A stretch of DNA of 64,000 bases from an uncultured Collinsella sp. GTDB taxonomy: Bacteria; Actinomycetota; Coriobacteriia; Coriobacteriales; Coriobacteriaceae. A program made the translations under genes and the position numbers. Where the stretch lies: the NCBI GenBank assembly GCA_900539035.1, contig UQAU01000005.1, positions 18,624 through 82,623 on the forward strand, given 5' to 3'. Below, piece by piece: positions 34,628 to 43,033 of the stretch. The notes below the pieces were generated by a model that searched no databases, had not been told where the DNA came from, and saw only the letters and a program-made list of their open reading frames with translations. Numbering within the stretch: the stretch's first letter is position 1; each line of letters starts with the position of its first letter.

Positions 34628-35695
34628 CTACAGGGTCGGTTCAATACCCAAATGCTCGAATGTGCGAAGCGTTGCCTGGCGACCCTGCGGTGTGCGAATC
34701 ATCAATCCGCACTGCAGCAGATAGGGCTCGTAGACATCCTCAAGCGTACCCGGGTCCTCGCCCACCGCACTGGCAAGCGTGGTCAAGCCAACGGCACGGC
34801 CGGAGAACGTCTTGGCAAGCGTCTCCAAGATTCGAATGTCCATCCAGTCCAGACCAAGCTCGTCGATCTCGAAGAACTCGAGCGCCTGACGGCAGATATC
34901 GAGCTCAATAGGCCCGTTGCCGCGCACCTGCGCGTAGTCGCGCACGCGCTTGAGCAGACGGTTGGCAAGACGCGGCGTGCCACGCGAACGCGAGCCGATC
35001 TCGAGTGCGCTGGGATGGTCGATCGTCACACCCAGAATGGTCGCCGAGCGTGTCACGATCTGGGCGAGCTCCTCAACGGTGTAGTAATCCAGGCGATATG
35101 AAATGCCAAAACGGTCACGTAGCGGGCCGGTCAACATGCCCGAGCGAGTCGTTGCCGCCACCAACGTGAACTTGGGGATGTCCAGGCGAATCGAGCGCGC
35201 CGCCGGACCCTTGCCGATCACGATATCGAGCGCAAAGTCCTCCATCGCAGGATACAGGACCTCCTCGACCGAGCGGTTGAGGCGGTGGATCTCGTCGATA
35301 AACAGCACGTCGCCCGGTTGCAGGTTGGTAAGGATGGCAGCCAGGTCGCCGGTGCGCGCGATGGCCGGACCGCTCGTCGTCTTAATCTGAGCGCCCAGCT
35401 CGTTGGCGATAACCGTAGCCAGCGTGGTCTTGCCCAGACCCGGAGGGCCCGAGAAGATCACGTGGTCGAGCGTCTCGCCGCGGCTCTGCGCCGCCTCGAT
35501 GAGCACGCGAAGGCTCTGCTTGATATGCTCCTGACCGCAGTAGTCATCCAAGCGCTGGGGACGCAGGGTACGGTCGACATCGAGGTCCTCGGGCGTCAGC
35601 TCCGAGCCCACCATGCGCTCGCCATGCGCCATGGATGCCGCCGGCGAGTTGCCGGGCGTCGCCCACAGGTCCTGAGAGTCATCGGCTTCCCACAT
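34628..35695 (-). CDS. ruvB: Holliday junction branch-migration DNA helicase RuvB
   Basis: 355 residues. The ATG shares its A with the ruvA stop (TGATG), so the genes are translationally coupled; a GTG one codon upstream is also possible. The AAA+ motor has Walker [12 protein letters not shown], Walker B DEIHRLNR and sensor motif [18 protein letters not shown]. The C-terminal winged-helix DNA-binding domain ends [13 protein letters not shown]. RuvB hexamers pump DNA through the RuvA-Holliday-junction complex. Confidence 0.98.
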   Translation of the reverse strand: MWEADDSQDLWATPGNSPAASMAHGERMVGSELTPEDLDVDRTLRPQRLDDYCGQEHIKQSLRVLIEAAQSRGETLDHVIFSGPPGLGKTTLATVIANELGAQIKTTSGPAIARTGDLAAILTNLQPGDVLFIDEIHRLNRSVEEVLYPAMEDFALDIVIGKGPAARSIRLDIPKFTLVAATTRSGMLTGPLRDRFGISYRLDYYTVEELAQIVTRSATILGVTIDHPSALEIGSRSRGTPRLANRLLKRVRDYAQVRGNGPIELDICRQALEFFEIDELGLDWMDIRILETLAKTFSGRAVGLTTLASAVGEDPGTLEDVYEPYLLQCGLMIRTPQGRQATLRTFEHLGIEPTL

Positions 35696-36315
35696 CACGC
35701 ATCCATTCCGAGTCGCTTAAGCGCCGCGCCGAGCAGATCCTCGACACGCATATCCTGCCCATCATACCCGCTCAGGGCGACATCGGTCTCCTGCGGGCTA
35801 AAGCCCATGGAAAGGAGTGCCGCGCGGGCATCGTCGATGGCCGAGGGAGTGGCAGTGGGCACGGGCATCGCAACCTGTCCGGGAATCACGTCGACCGGCA
35901 CAAAGCCCTTGTCCTTGGCAAAGGTGCTCTTGAGTTCCAAGATGAGGCGCTGCGCGGTCTTTTTGCCCACACCGGGCACCTTGGCCATGCCCCTGTCATC
36001 CTCGGCCATTACCAAGGAATAAAGCTGCCCCACGGTATAGGTGGAGAGCACAGCGAGCGCCAGGCGCGGACCGACGCCCGAGACGGACACGAGCCGATCG
36101 AACATCGTGCGCTCGTCCTTGGAGGCAAAACCAAAGAGCGTCATGGCGTCCTCACGCACCTGCATGCGCGTGTAGAGGCGAACCTCGCCGCCGGGCGTAG
36201 GCAGCGTAGCGGCGGTGCTGCCCGAGATGCCGAGCTCAAAGCCCACGCCCGACACATCGACGACGGCCGAGCTCATCGTGGCCTCGACGAGCGTTCCATG
36301 GAGCTGGGAAATCAT
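35695..36315 (-). CDS. ruvA: Holliday junction DNA-binding protein RuvA
   Basis: 206 residues starting [11 protein letters not shown] at 36315, sharing its first base with the ruvC stop codon (TGATG). It has an OB-fold N-terminus, the paired helix-hairpin-helix motifs ([13 protein letters not shown] and [16 protein letters not shown]) and a C-terminal RuvB-contacting domain ([16 protein letters not shown]). The tetramer holds the four-way junction flat and recruits RuvB. It is the middle gene of ruvCAB, coupled on both sides. Confidence 0.97.
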   Translation of the reverse strand: MISQLHGTLVEATMSSAVVDVSGVGFELGISGSTAATLPTPGGEVRLYTRMQVREDAMTLFGFASKDERTMFDRLVSVSGVGPRLALAVLSTYTVGQLYSLVMAEDDRGMAKVPGVGKKTAQRLILELKSTFAKDKGFVPVDVIPGQVAMPVPTATPSAIDDARAALLSMGFSPQETDVALSGYDGQDMRVEDLLGAALKRLGMDA

Positions 36316-36836
36316 CAGTATCCGGTTCCTCTCTGTTGATAGAACTCGCCACCGGTGAGGGCACGGGTGCGGCTGAGGTTTACGTGGCAGATGGCGCAAG
36401 CCAGGGCATCGGCGGCATGGTCGGGATGCGGGTCGTGGTCGAGCTGCGTGAGCGTGCGCACCATGTAGGCAACCTGTCGCTTATCTGCAGCGCCGGTGCC
36501 CACCACAGCCTGCTTGATCTGCATAGGCGTGTACTCGCCAATCTCGAGCGCGCATTCCGAAAGCGCCACGAGTGCAGCACCGCGGGCATGCGCCGTGGGG
36601 ATGGCCGAGCGGACATTAGCGCCAAAGTAGATGCTCTCGATAGCAGCGGTATCGGGTCGATAACGCTCCACGACGCCCTTGAGGTCGCGGGCGATATGCG
36701 ACAGACGCACCGCGAGCGGACTGCCCGCGCTGGTCTCGATACAACCGTAGGCACGGCAGCGAACCTCGCCTCGCCGCTCCTCGATAATCCCCCAACCCGT
36801 ATGGGCCAAACCGGGGTCGATACCCAAAATGACCAA
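36315..36836 (-). CDS. ruvC: crossover junction endodeoxyribonuclease RuvC
   Basis: 173 residues if it starts at the TTG at 36836, about 5 nt after GGGGAGG; an upstream in-frame ATG at 36866 has no ribosome site. The RNase-H-like resolvase fold is clear. The first catalytic Asp is in ILGIDPGLAHTGWG, the Glu in AAIESIYFGANVRSA, and the late acidic pair in DHDPHPDHAADALACAICH. It resolves Holliday junctions with RuvAB. It leads the ruvCAB operon behind a LexA-like box. Confidence 0.95.
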   Translation of the reverse strand: MVILGIDPGLAHTGWGIIEERRGEVRCRAYGCIETSAGSPLAVRLSHIARDLKGVVERYRPDTAAIESIYFGANVRSAIPTAHARGAALVALSECALEIGEYTPMQIKQAVVGTGAADKRQVAYMVRTLTQLDHDPHPDHAADALACAICHVNLSRTRALTGGEFYQQRGTGY

Positions 36837-36891
36837 GCCAACCTCCCCTCGTCTTTTGCCAAGCACAAGGCAAGGCCCCGCGCATCATTCA

Positions 36892-36905
36892 CGAACGTCT
36901 GTTCT
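36892..36905. promoter_or_regulatory. LexA (SOS) box candidate upstream of ruvC
   Basis: CGAACGTCTGTTCT fits the Gram-positive/actinobacterial SOS box (CGAAC-N4-GTTCG) at all but the last base. It lies 56 nt upstream of the ruvC start and next to a TATTCT -10-like element, where a repressor would block transcription. Confidence 0.7.
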
Positions 36906-36973
36906 AGAATAACACAACGGGGCCAAGATGCTTAGTTGAAGTACCGGGGTTGGGAGCGAATCCCATCCCCAGT

Positions 36974-38959
36974 TTAGTTCTGCGAGAAGAACGGGAACTG
37001 TCGGGGATCAACCGGCGGATGCGGCATCGGCGCGCCCTGGGGCCCACCCTGCGGGCCACCCTGGCCGCCCATCATCTTTTCGATGGCGTCCTGGACCTCG
37101 CCCTCAAACTTCTTCATGCCCTCATGCAGGCGACGCTGGCCGTCCTCGGAGCGCAGCTCCTCCATCTGCTCGGGCGAAATACCCAACAGCTCGCCCAGTA
37201 TGCCCATCATCTCACCACGCATACGGTCACTCGTATCTTCGTCGGCAAAACGACGCACCTCAGCGCGCGCCAGCGAATCGACCGTCATGCGTTCCTTGCC
37301 GCTCAGCCCCAGGTCAGACCATGCAAGCATGTACGGCCAGGCGCGCTCGGCAAACGAACGGGCCGAAACGATCGGCGCCGTCGGCAGCTGGCGGCGAGCC
37401 GCCTCTCCCTGGCGCACGAGCATCAGCAGCAACGAACATGCCTCGGGCTTGCCGGTGGCCATTGGAATGTCGTCGAAGGGACGGTTGCGGTCCACGTGCG
37501 CTTCGAGCGCGCCATCGACCTCGCCCGGCTCAAGCCCGCCGAGCAGCTGCGCCGCGCGATCGAGCATGTCGACCGAGCCGTCGAGCGTCGAGAGTGCCCG
37601 CGCCAGCACGCGCTCCATGCAATCTTCCACCGCGTTGAGCGTCACGAGCTCCTGTGGCACCACGGCAGACGTGCGGTTTCGCACGCGCGCCACAAACTCG
37701 AGGGTCGACAGATACACATCGCCAAAGGGCGCGTAATCGCCCTGGTAGCCACCGCAAAGCGCCGGTGCCGCCAACGCGTACTCGGTCTTAGAAAGCGGGC
37801 TCAGGGCCATCGCGCACAGCTCGAGCGCCGTGTCCTCCAACATAAGGCCCAGCGTACGCGAGCGCAGGCGCTCGGCATCGCCCGCCGACACATCGCGGTC
37901 GAGTACGCGCGCCGCATCCGGCGCATCGCGCTCAACCGTGCGAATATGCAGGCGCTCGGCAATCGCGCGAACGGCGGCACAACGGGCAGCCTCGGCCTCT
38001 TCCTGCGCCGGCGTAAAGATGCGGTTGCGTCCCAGCACCAGGCCGATCACATTGCGCGAGCCCAATGCATCGACAGCCAGCGCCGCAAGCAAAGACGACG
38101 GCAGATCGCCCTCGAGCGCCACCACGGCGCGCGACGTACCATGGGCTCGGGCGTTATCGCGCACAGCGAGCACCAGTGCCTGCCACAACCACTCCTCGGA
38201 ACGAAAATCGGGCAGCTCGTGGTCCTCCAAAGCATCGAGCATTACGCCGCGCTGAATCTCCTGAACCAGCAGGCTCTCCTCAAAGCACGGCGCCTGGGCC
38301 ACCACGCGCCCGCAGTCGTCGAGTACAAACGACCCGCCGGTATACACCGACTCGTCATAGGCACCGACCGGCGCCATGCAGACGAACCATACGCTGCGCT
38401 TGGACGCGATCTTGCGGTAGGCTCCGCTGCGAACGGCGGCAATGGCGGCCGTCTCGCGGTCGGTCATATCAAACGCGTTGAACTGGAAATAGGCAATGAG
38501 GTCGACGCCGGTCGGCAGCATCTCGAGCTCGCGGTCCAAGTCGAAGATCACGGCGATACGCACGCCGTCCACGTCGAAGACCGGCGGTGCCCAACGCGCG
38601 TCGTTGCTCTCGCCACGCTGCAGGGCAATGCTCGCACGCGCGGGTACCACGCGACCGTCCTTGAGCATCATATAGTCGAGCAGGGGCTGGCCCTCAAACG
38701 AAACCGCCGCGGGCACGATGCAGATCATATCGAGCTCCTGGATACGCTTGGCAACACCGGTCAGGCCCGTCAGCATGTCGTGCTCAAAGTCGGCAGCACC
38801 CACCAGGCCGCCGGGCAGGGCACCCATAAAGAGCGGAGCCGGCACGCACAGCACGCGCGCACCGCGCTCGTGGGCCAAGCGCGCCTGGTCCTCGATGCGA
38901 CCGCAGATACCCTCAATATCACCCAGGCGCATATCGATCTGTGCAAGTGCGAGCTTCAT
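36974..38959 (-). CDS. NAD+ synthetase-like protein with both active sites lost (putative pseudoenzyme)
   Basis: 661 residues, start 8 nt after GGAAAGGG. The layout is that of glutamine-dependent NAD+ synthetase: an N-terminal nitrilase domain (about 1-260) and a C-terminal ATP-pyrophosphatase domain (about 270-560). The key residues are missing. The nitrilase Glu motif (FPEL) reads APLF, the Lys region (RKxxLPN) reads RASIALQ, and the catalytic-Cys motif (ICEDxW) reads IFDLDRE. The P-loop SGGxDSS reads EGDLPSS, though the flanking ALAVDALGSRNVIGLVLG is preserved. The tail adds a Gln/Gly/Pro-rich segment (GGQGGPQGGPQGAP). The frame is intact, so it is maintained, perhaps in a regulatory or scaffold role (inference). 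Confidence 0.8.
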   Translation of the reverse strand: MKLALAQIDMRLGDIEGICGRIEDQARLAHERGARVLCVPAPLFMGALPGGLVGAADFEHDMLTGLTGVAKRIQELDMICIVPAAVSFEGQPLLDYMMLKDGRVVPARASIALQRGESNDARWAPPVFDVDGVRIAVIFDLDRELEMLPTGVDLIAYFQFNAFDMTDRETAAIAAVRSGAYRKIASKRSVWFVCMAPVGAYDESVYTGGSFVLDDCGRVVAQAPCFEESLLVQEIQRGVMLDALEDHELPDFRSEEWLWQALVLAVRDNARAHGTSRAVVALEGDLPSSLLAALAVDALGSRNVIGLVLGRNRIFTPAQEEAEAARCAAVRAIAERLHIRTVERDAPDAARVLDRDVSAGDAERLRSRTLGLMLEDTALELCAMALSPLSKTEYALAAPALCGGYQGDYAPFGDVYLSTLEFVARVRNRTSAVVPQELVTLNAVEDCMERVLARALSTLDGSVDMLDRAAQLLGGLEPGEVDGALEAHVDRNRPFDDIPMATGKPEACSLLLMLVRQGEAARRQLPTAPIVSARSFAERAWPYMLAWSDLGLSGKERMTVDSLARAEVRRFADEDTSDRMRGEMMGILGELLGISPEQMEELRSEDGQRRLHEGMKKFEGEVQDAIEKMMGGQGGPQGGPQGAPMPHPPVDPRQFPFFSQN

Positions 38960-38999
38960 GGCTCAGCCCTTTCCGTCGTAAACCATCGTTGTCGTAGTA

Positions 39000-39032
39000 A
39001 AAGCGCCGGCCGCAAGATGCAGTCGGCGCTTG
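39000..39032 (-). terminator. terminator of the superoxide reductase gene
   Basis: AAGCGCCG and CGGCGCTT form the stem. On the minus strand it is followed by TTTACTACG. Confidence 0.65.
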
Positions 39033-39076
39033 CATGTGCATATGCTAGCTATGATACCCCGAGCGGGGGCGCGCTC

Positions 39077-39439
39077 CTAGAACGTCGCGGACCACAGCCC
39101 GTGCAGGTTGCAATAGGCATAGACGGTACCGGTCTTGGAACCGCCGGCAAAAAACGTCGCGGGCTTCATGCCGGGCTCAAGGTAATGGACCTCCAGACGG
39201 CCCTCGGCCTCAAGGGCAATCCACTCGATGTAGTGCTCGGGCACCATAGGATGCTCGACCGAGCCCACGCGCGCACGGATCACGTGACCGTCGCGCTCGC
39301 TCTCGACGACGGGCACGTGCTTCTCGTGCGCCGCGTCCTCGGTGTTCGCGGTCAGCTCCGTGCAACCGGCGGGGGTTGCAACGTCGTTGCCAAGGGCGAC
39401 AATGAGCTTGCCGTCGGGGTCCTTAAAGAATTTCGCCAT
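39077..39439 (-). CDS. superoxide reductase (desulfoferrodoxin-type, no rubredoxin domain)
   Basis: 120 residues from the ATG at 39439, 7 nt after AAAGGAG. The Fe(His)4Cys centre is fully visible: EKHVPVVE (Glu and first His), EHPMVPEHYIEWI (two His) and YCNLHGLW (Cys and last His). The N-terminal desulforedoxin Cys4 domain is absent, so this is the neelaredoxin-like class II form. It reduces superoxide to peroxide without releasing O2, which suits an anaerobe. The electron donor, probably a rubredoxin, is not nearby. Confidence 0.93.
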   Translation of the reverse strand: MAKFFKDPDGKLIVALGNDVATPAGCTELTANTEDAAHEKHVPVVESERDGHVIRARVGSVEHPMVPEHYIEWIALEAEGRLEVHYLEPGMKPATFFAGGSKTGTVYAYCNLHGLWSATF

Positions 39440-39540
39440 GATGTTCTCCTTTGCTGATGTGCCGATGTTCTTGGTAGTTCTTATGCCCAAAGGCAAGCGA
39501 ACCATCCACGGCATCGCAAATGAACACATAACGAGCGAGG

Positions 39541-42500
39541 CTAGCGCCCGTCGCCGCCGAGCAGTGCCAGAACATCCTCGCGGGTAAACAGCGCCGAGGA
39601 GATGCCGTCGCCGCCGAGCACGCTGTTGACCAGGTCGCGTTTGGACTCTTGCATCTGCATGATGCGCTCCTCGATCGTGTCCTTGGCGATGAGCTTGTAC
39701 ACGGTCACGGTATGCTGCTGGCCAATACGATGTGCGCGGTCAGTCGCCTGGTCCTGCGCGGCCACGTTCCACCACGGGTCGTAGTGGATGACCACGTCGG
39801 CCGCCGTCAGGTTGAGGCCCACGCCGCCCGCCTTGAGCGAAATCAAAAAGACCGGCACCTCGCCCGCTTGGAACTGCGCGACCATCTTGGCGCGGCTCTC
39901 CTTGGACGAAGCGCCCGTGAGCTTAAGAAAGCCGATGTCCTCCTTGGCCAGGCGCTTGCCAATGACATCGAGCATGCCCGTGAACTGGCTGAACAGCAGA
40001 ATGTGGTGCCCGCCGTCGAGCGCGCCGTGCACGAGCTCCATGCAAGCGTCGAGCTTGGCGCTCCCCGCCTTGTAGTCCTCGTAGTGTAGATGCGGGTCGC
40101 AGCAGATCTGGCGCAGCTTGGTGAGCTCGGCGAGCACCTTGAGCTTGTCTTTCTTAAACTCGGATGCCTCACGATGCTGCACCTGCTGGGCGATGCGGTC
40201 CTGGTTGGCCAGGTAGAGCTTGCGCTGCTCGCTGGTGAGCTGTGCCATGACGGTGTCCTCAATCTTCTCGGGCAGGTCAGCAACCACGTCTTCCTTGACA
40301 CGGCGCAGCACAAACGGCGACACGAGCGCCTGCAGGCGAGCGGCGCTGTCACCCTCGGCGTGCTCGACCGGGCTTTCGAAGCGCTTGGCAAACGACTCGC
40401 GCGTGCCAAGCAGGCCCGGCATCAAAAAGTCGAAGATGCTCCAGAGCTCGGACAGGCGGTTTTCGATGGGTGTGCCCGTCAGGGCAAAGCGCACACCGGC
40501 CGGCAGGCGCTTGGCGGCGCGCGCTACCTGCGTGAGCGGGTTTTTAATGTACTGGGCCTCGTCGAGCACAACGCGGGCAAAGTCCTGTTCGGCATACTCG
40601 TCGATATCGCGGCGCATGAGGTCATACGACGTCACGACCACGTTATGCTCGTCGGCGCCGGCTATCTGCACGCGGCGCTGCGCCTTGGCGCCCACGATGG
40701 CACACACGTCGAGCGAAGGCGCAAAGCGCTCCAGCTCGGCAGTCCAGTTATACACGAGCGACGCAGGACACACCACAAGCGTGGGCTTGGCGTCCCCCGC
40801 TTCCACGCGCGCCAGAATGTGCGCAATCATCTGCAGCGTTTTGCCCAGGCCCATGTCGTCGGCCAAGATGCCGCCGAGGCCCAGATGCTCGAGCGAGCCG
40901 AGCCACTGGTAGCCGTCGACCTGATAGCCGCGCAGTGTGGCCTTGAGCGAGACCGGCACCGTAAAGTCCATCTTGCCGAGCGTATCCAGGCGCTCGACGG
41001 TGCGGCGGAACGCGGCGTCGCGATCGGCCTCGAGCGCCGGCGTGCGCGCAAGCATGCTGTCGACAAACAGGGTACTCGACGCGGGAAGCGACACGCCGTC
41101 GAGCAGGTCGACGGCATCGACGCCCAGGTCCTCGGCGAGGCCAAACGCGGCTCGGGCGCCCTCGTCCAGGCGCACGATGTCGCCGGACGTCAGGCGCGCG
41201 AACGTCTGGTGGCGCTTGTAGGAGTCAAGGTAGATGGCAAGGTCTGCCGCCGAAAGGCCGCTCGCGCCCAGCTCAACGTCGAGCAGGTTACTCTTGACGG
41301 TCGCACGCACCGAAAGCTTGGGCGCAGGGCGGACCGAGACCTGGCGCAAGCGGTCGCTGAGCATGACCTCGCCCAGCTCGGACAGGGCAGACAGGCCCTC
41401 GGTCAGCAAGTGGAACAGGCTCTCGTCATCGCGTTCCTCAAACGCCAGACCGCCCTCGTAAAAGTCGAAATACAGGGCCGCCGTGTCCATAACGCGAAAC
41501 TCTGCTATCTCGTCGCGCGGCGGCACACCAGGGCGCTGTTCTTCGAAGGGGCTTCCCGGAGCACCCAGGCTAAAGAGATCTGCCGACCAGTCGCCGTAGG
41601 TAACCGTAACTTTGCAGGTCACGAGCCCATCGTCGACGCCGATCGCCATGGCAAAACTCGGCTCGGGCGCCACGGTATCGAGCGCAGCGGGCGCGGTAAG
41701 GTCGGTGTAGTCGCGCAAAATGGGCAGCGCCATACGACAGAACTCCCCCACCTGGTCGGCAGCGATGTGGACCGGCGTGCGACAGGGCAGCAAGCGCGAT
41801 AGGAACGGCGCCGCATGCTGGGCAAACGCTACATCGGTGCGGCGCGCGCGGCGGGTGTCGACCAGATAGGCAACGTCGCCCGAAGCAAAGCAGTATGCAT
41901 CGGCCGGCAGGCGCAGATCGTAGCTGCCACCAGCCGCCGGCGCGATTTTGGCGGCAAGAAGCGGCGGGCGCCTAGACGGCGCCTCGTCCTCCCCTTCCGG
42001 AGGCATCTCAACCGCCACGTCATAGGTGCGATGCGTCGTCGTCCCCCGCGACCAGGCGGGCTCAAAGGAGATGGTCTGGCCGCGCAGCAGATCCAGCACA
42101 TATACGATGCTATGCTCGGACAGCGGCAACTGACGCTCGGCGACAAAACCGCTGCGGGCAAAGTCGTACGACGCCGAACGCGAGCTTGTGATGTCATCGA
42201 GATAGGCAACTGTCGTCACAACAAGGTTGAGCAGCTTTGCCGACACGTCTTCAAAGGCTTCGGGCGTATGGACAAACGTGAGCTTCTTGCCGTACGAGAA
42301 GGTGCCGCCTCGGACATAGGCGTCGGCCATGCCGTCGATATCCTTGACCACGTAGGACACCGAGCCGCAGCGAATGCGGAACTCGAGCGCCCAACTAAAG
42401 CGGTCGGCGAACAGCGGATTGTAGTACGGCACCAACGAGGGCTCCAACGCCGCTTTGGGGGCGTCGGGATCAACGGCACCGGCAAGCTTGCGGCGCATGC

Positions 42501-43005
42501 TCGCCAGCTCATCCATGCGCGCGTCCGAAAGATCGGAGAGCGCCGCCATGAGGCTGGGACTCGTGGGGACGGGCGCCGGGAAGGGAAAGTTAGGGTTGAC
42601 CGCCGATGCGGCGGACGCGGGACGCACGGCTTGCTTGGGCGCCGCCGTAAACGTGCGAACCGGCGTGCGCAGGCCCTCGACGGGCTCAATGCCGCTGGCG
42701 TCCAGATACGCTAGCGCCGTGGCGATGGCGTGCTTGCACATGCCAGGGTAGCGATAGGCAGCGGGGCAATCGCAGTCGTAGTCGATCACCTCATGCTCGT
42801 CCATGTCGAGCGCCACGTGTGTCTTGTACAGGTCACCGCGCGAGCCGCGCACTGCACCCTCAACCGTCACGTTTTTGGAGAAGCGCGAGCCGTTGTCCTC
42901 AATCGACAGCACGGCGCCGTTGAGCATAAGCGAACGCCCCTTCATAAAGGTGCCGCTCAGCGCCGCCTCTTTCCGGAGCGCCTGCACAAACGTCCCCTGT
43001 GCCAT
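39541..43005 (-). CDS. SWIM zinc-finger SNF2-family DEAD/DEAH helicase
   Basis: 1154 residues from the ATG at 43005, 5 nt after GGAGG. A SWIM zinc finger (DCDCPAAYRYPGMCKHAIA, CxCxnCxH) lies at about 58-80. A long variable middle follows. The Swi2/Snf2 motor has motif I DDMGLGKTLQM, motif II DEAQYIKNP, motif III LTGTPIENRLSELWSIFDF, motif V LKAGGVGLNLTAADVVIHYD and motif VI QATDRAHRIGQ. Such HepA/RapA-like proteins use ATP to remodel protein-DNA complexes. It lies 28 bp downstream of dnaE, suggesting co-transcription and a link to replication or repair. Confidence 0.93.
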   Translation of the reverse strand: MAQGTFVQALRKEAALSGTFMKGRSLMLNGAVLSIEDNGSRFSKNVTVEGAVRGSRGDLYKTHVALDMDEHEVIDYDCDCPAAYRYPGMCKHAIATALAYLDASGIEPVEGLRTPVRTFTAAPKQAVRPASAASAVNPNFPFPAPVPTSPSLMAALSDLSDARMDELASMRRKLAGAVDPDAPKAALEPSLVPYYNPLFADRFSWALEFRIRCGSVSYVVKDIDGMADAYVRGGTFSYGKKLTFVHTPEAFEDVSAKLLNLVVTTVAYLDDITSSRSASYDFARSGFVAERQLPLSEHSIVYVLDLLRGQTISFEPAWSRGTTTHRTYDVAVEMPPEGEDEAPSRRPPLLAAKIAPAAGGSYDLRLPADAYCFASGDVAYLVDTRRARRTDVAFAQHAAPFLSRLLPCRTPVHIAADQVGEFCRMALPILRDYTDLTAPAALDTVAPEPSFAMAIGVDDGLVTCKVTVTYGDWSADLFSLGAPGSPFEEQRPGVPPRDEIAEFRVMDTAALYFDFYEGGLAFEERDDESLFHLLTEGLSALSELGEVMLSDRLRQVSVRPAPKLSVRATVKSNLLDVELGASGLSAADLAIYLDSYKRHQTFARLTSGDIVRLDEGARAAFGLAEDLGVDAVDLLDGVSLPASSTLFVDSMLARTPALEADRDAAFRRTVERLDTLGKMDFTVPVSLKATLRGYQVDGYQWLGSLEHLGLGGILADDMGLGKTLQMIAHILARVEAGDAKPTLVVCPASLVYNWTAELERFAPSLDVCAIVGAKAQRRVQIAGADEHNVVVTSYDLMRRDIDEYAEQDFARVVLDEAQYIKNPLTQVARAAKRLPAGVRFALTGTPIENRLSELWSIFDFLMPGLLGTRESFAKRFESPVEHAEGDSAARLQALVSPFVLRRVKEDVVADLPEKIEDTVMAQLTSEQRKLYLANQDRIAQQVQHREASEFKKDKLKVLAELTKLRQICCDPHLHYEDYKAGSAKLDACMELVHGALDGGHHILLFSQFTGMLDVIGKRLAKEDIGFLKLTGASSKESRAKMVAQFQAGEVPVFLISLKAGGVGLNLTAADVVIHYDPWWNVAAQDQATDRAHRIGQQHTVTVYKLIAKDTIEERIMQMQESKRDLVNSVLGGDGISSALFTREDVLALLGGDGR

Positions 43006-43033
43006 CACTTCCTCCAATCTCACCCGGGGTAGC

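Noticed and set aside
36950..39457. 835-codon plus-strand frame opposite the NadE-like gene
   Set aside because: His/Arg/Gln-rich shadow translation with no motif; the minus-strand gene has a full domain layout.
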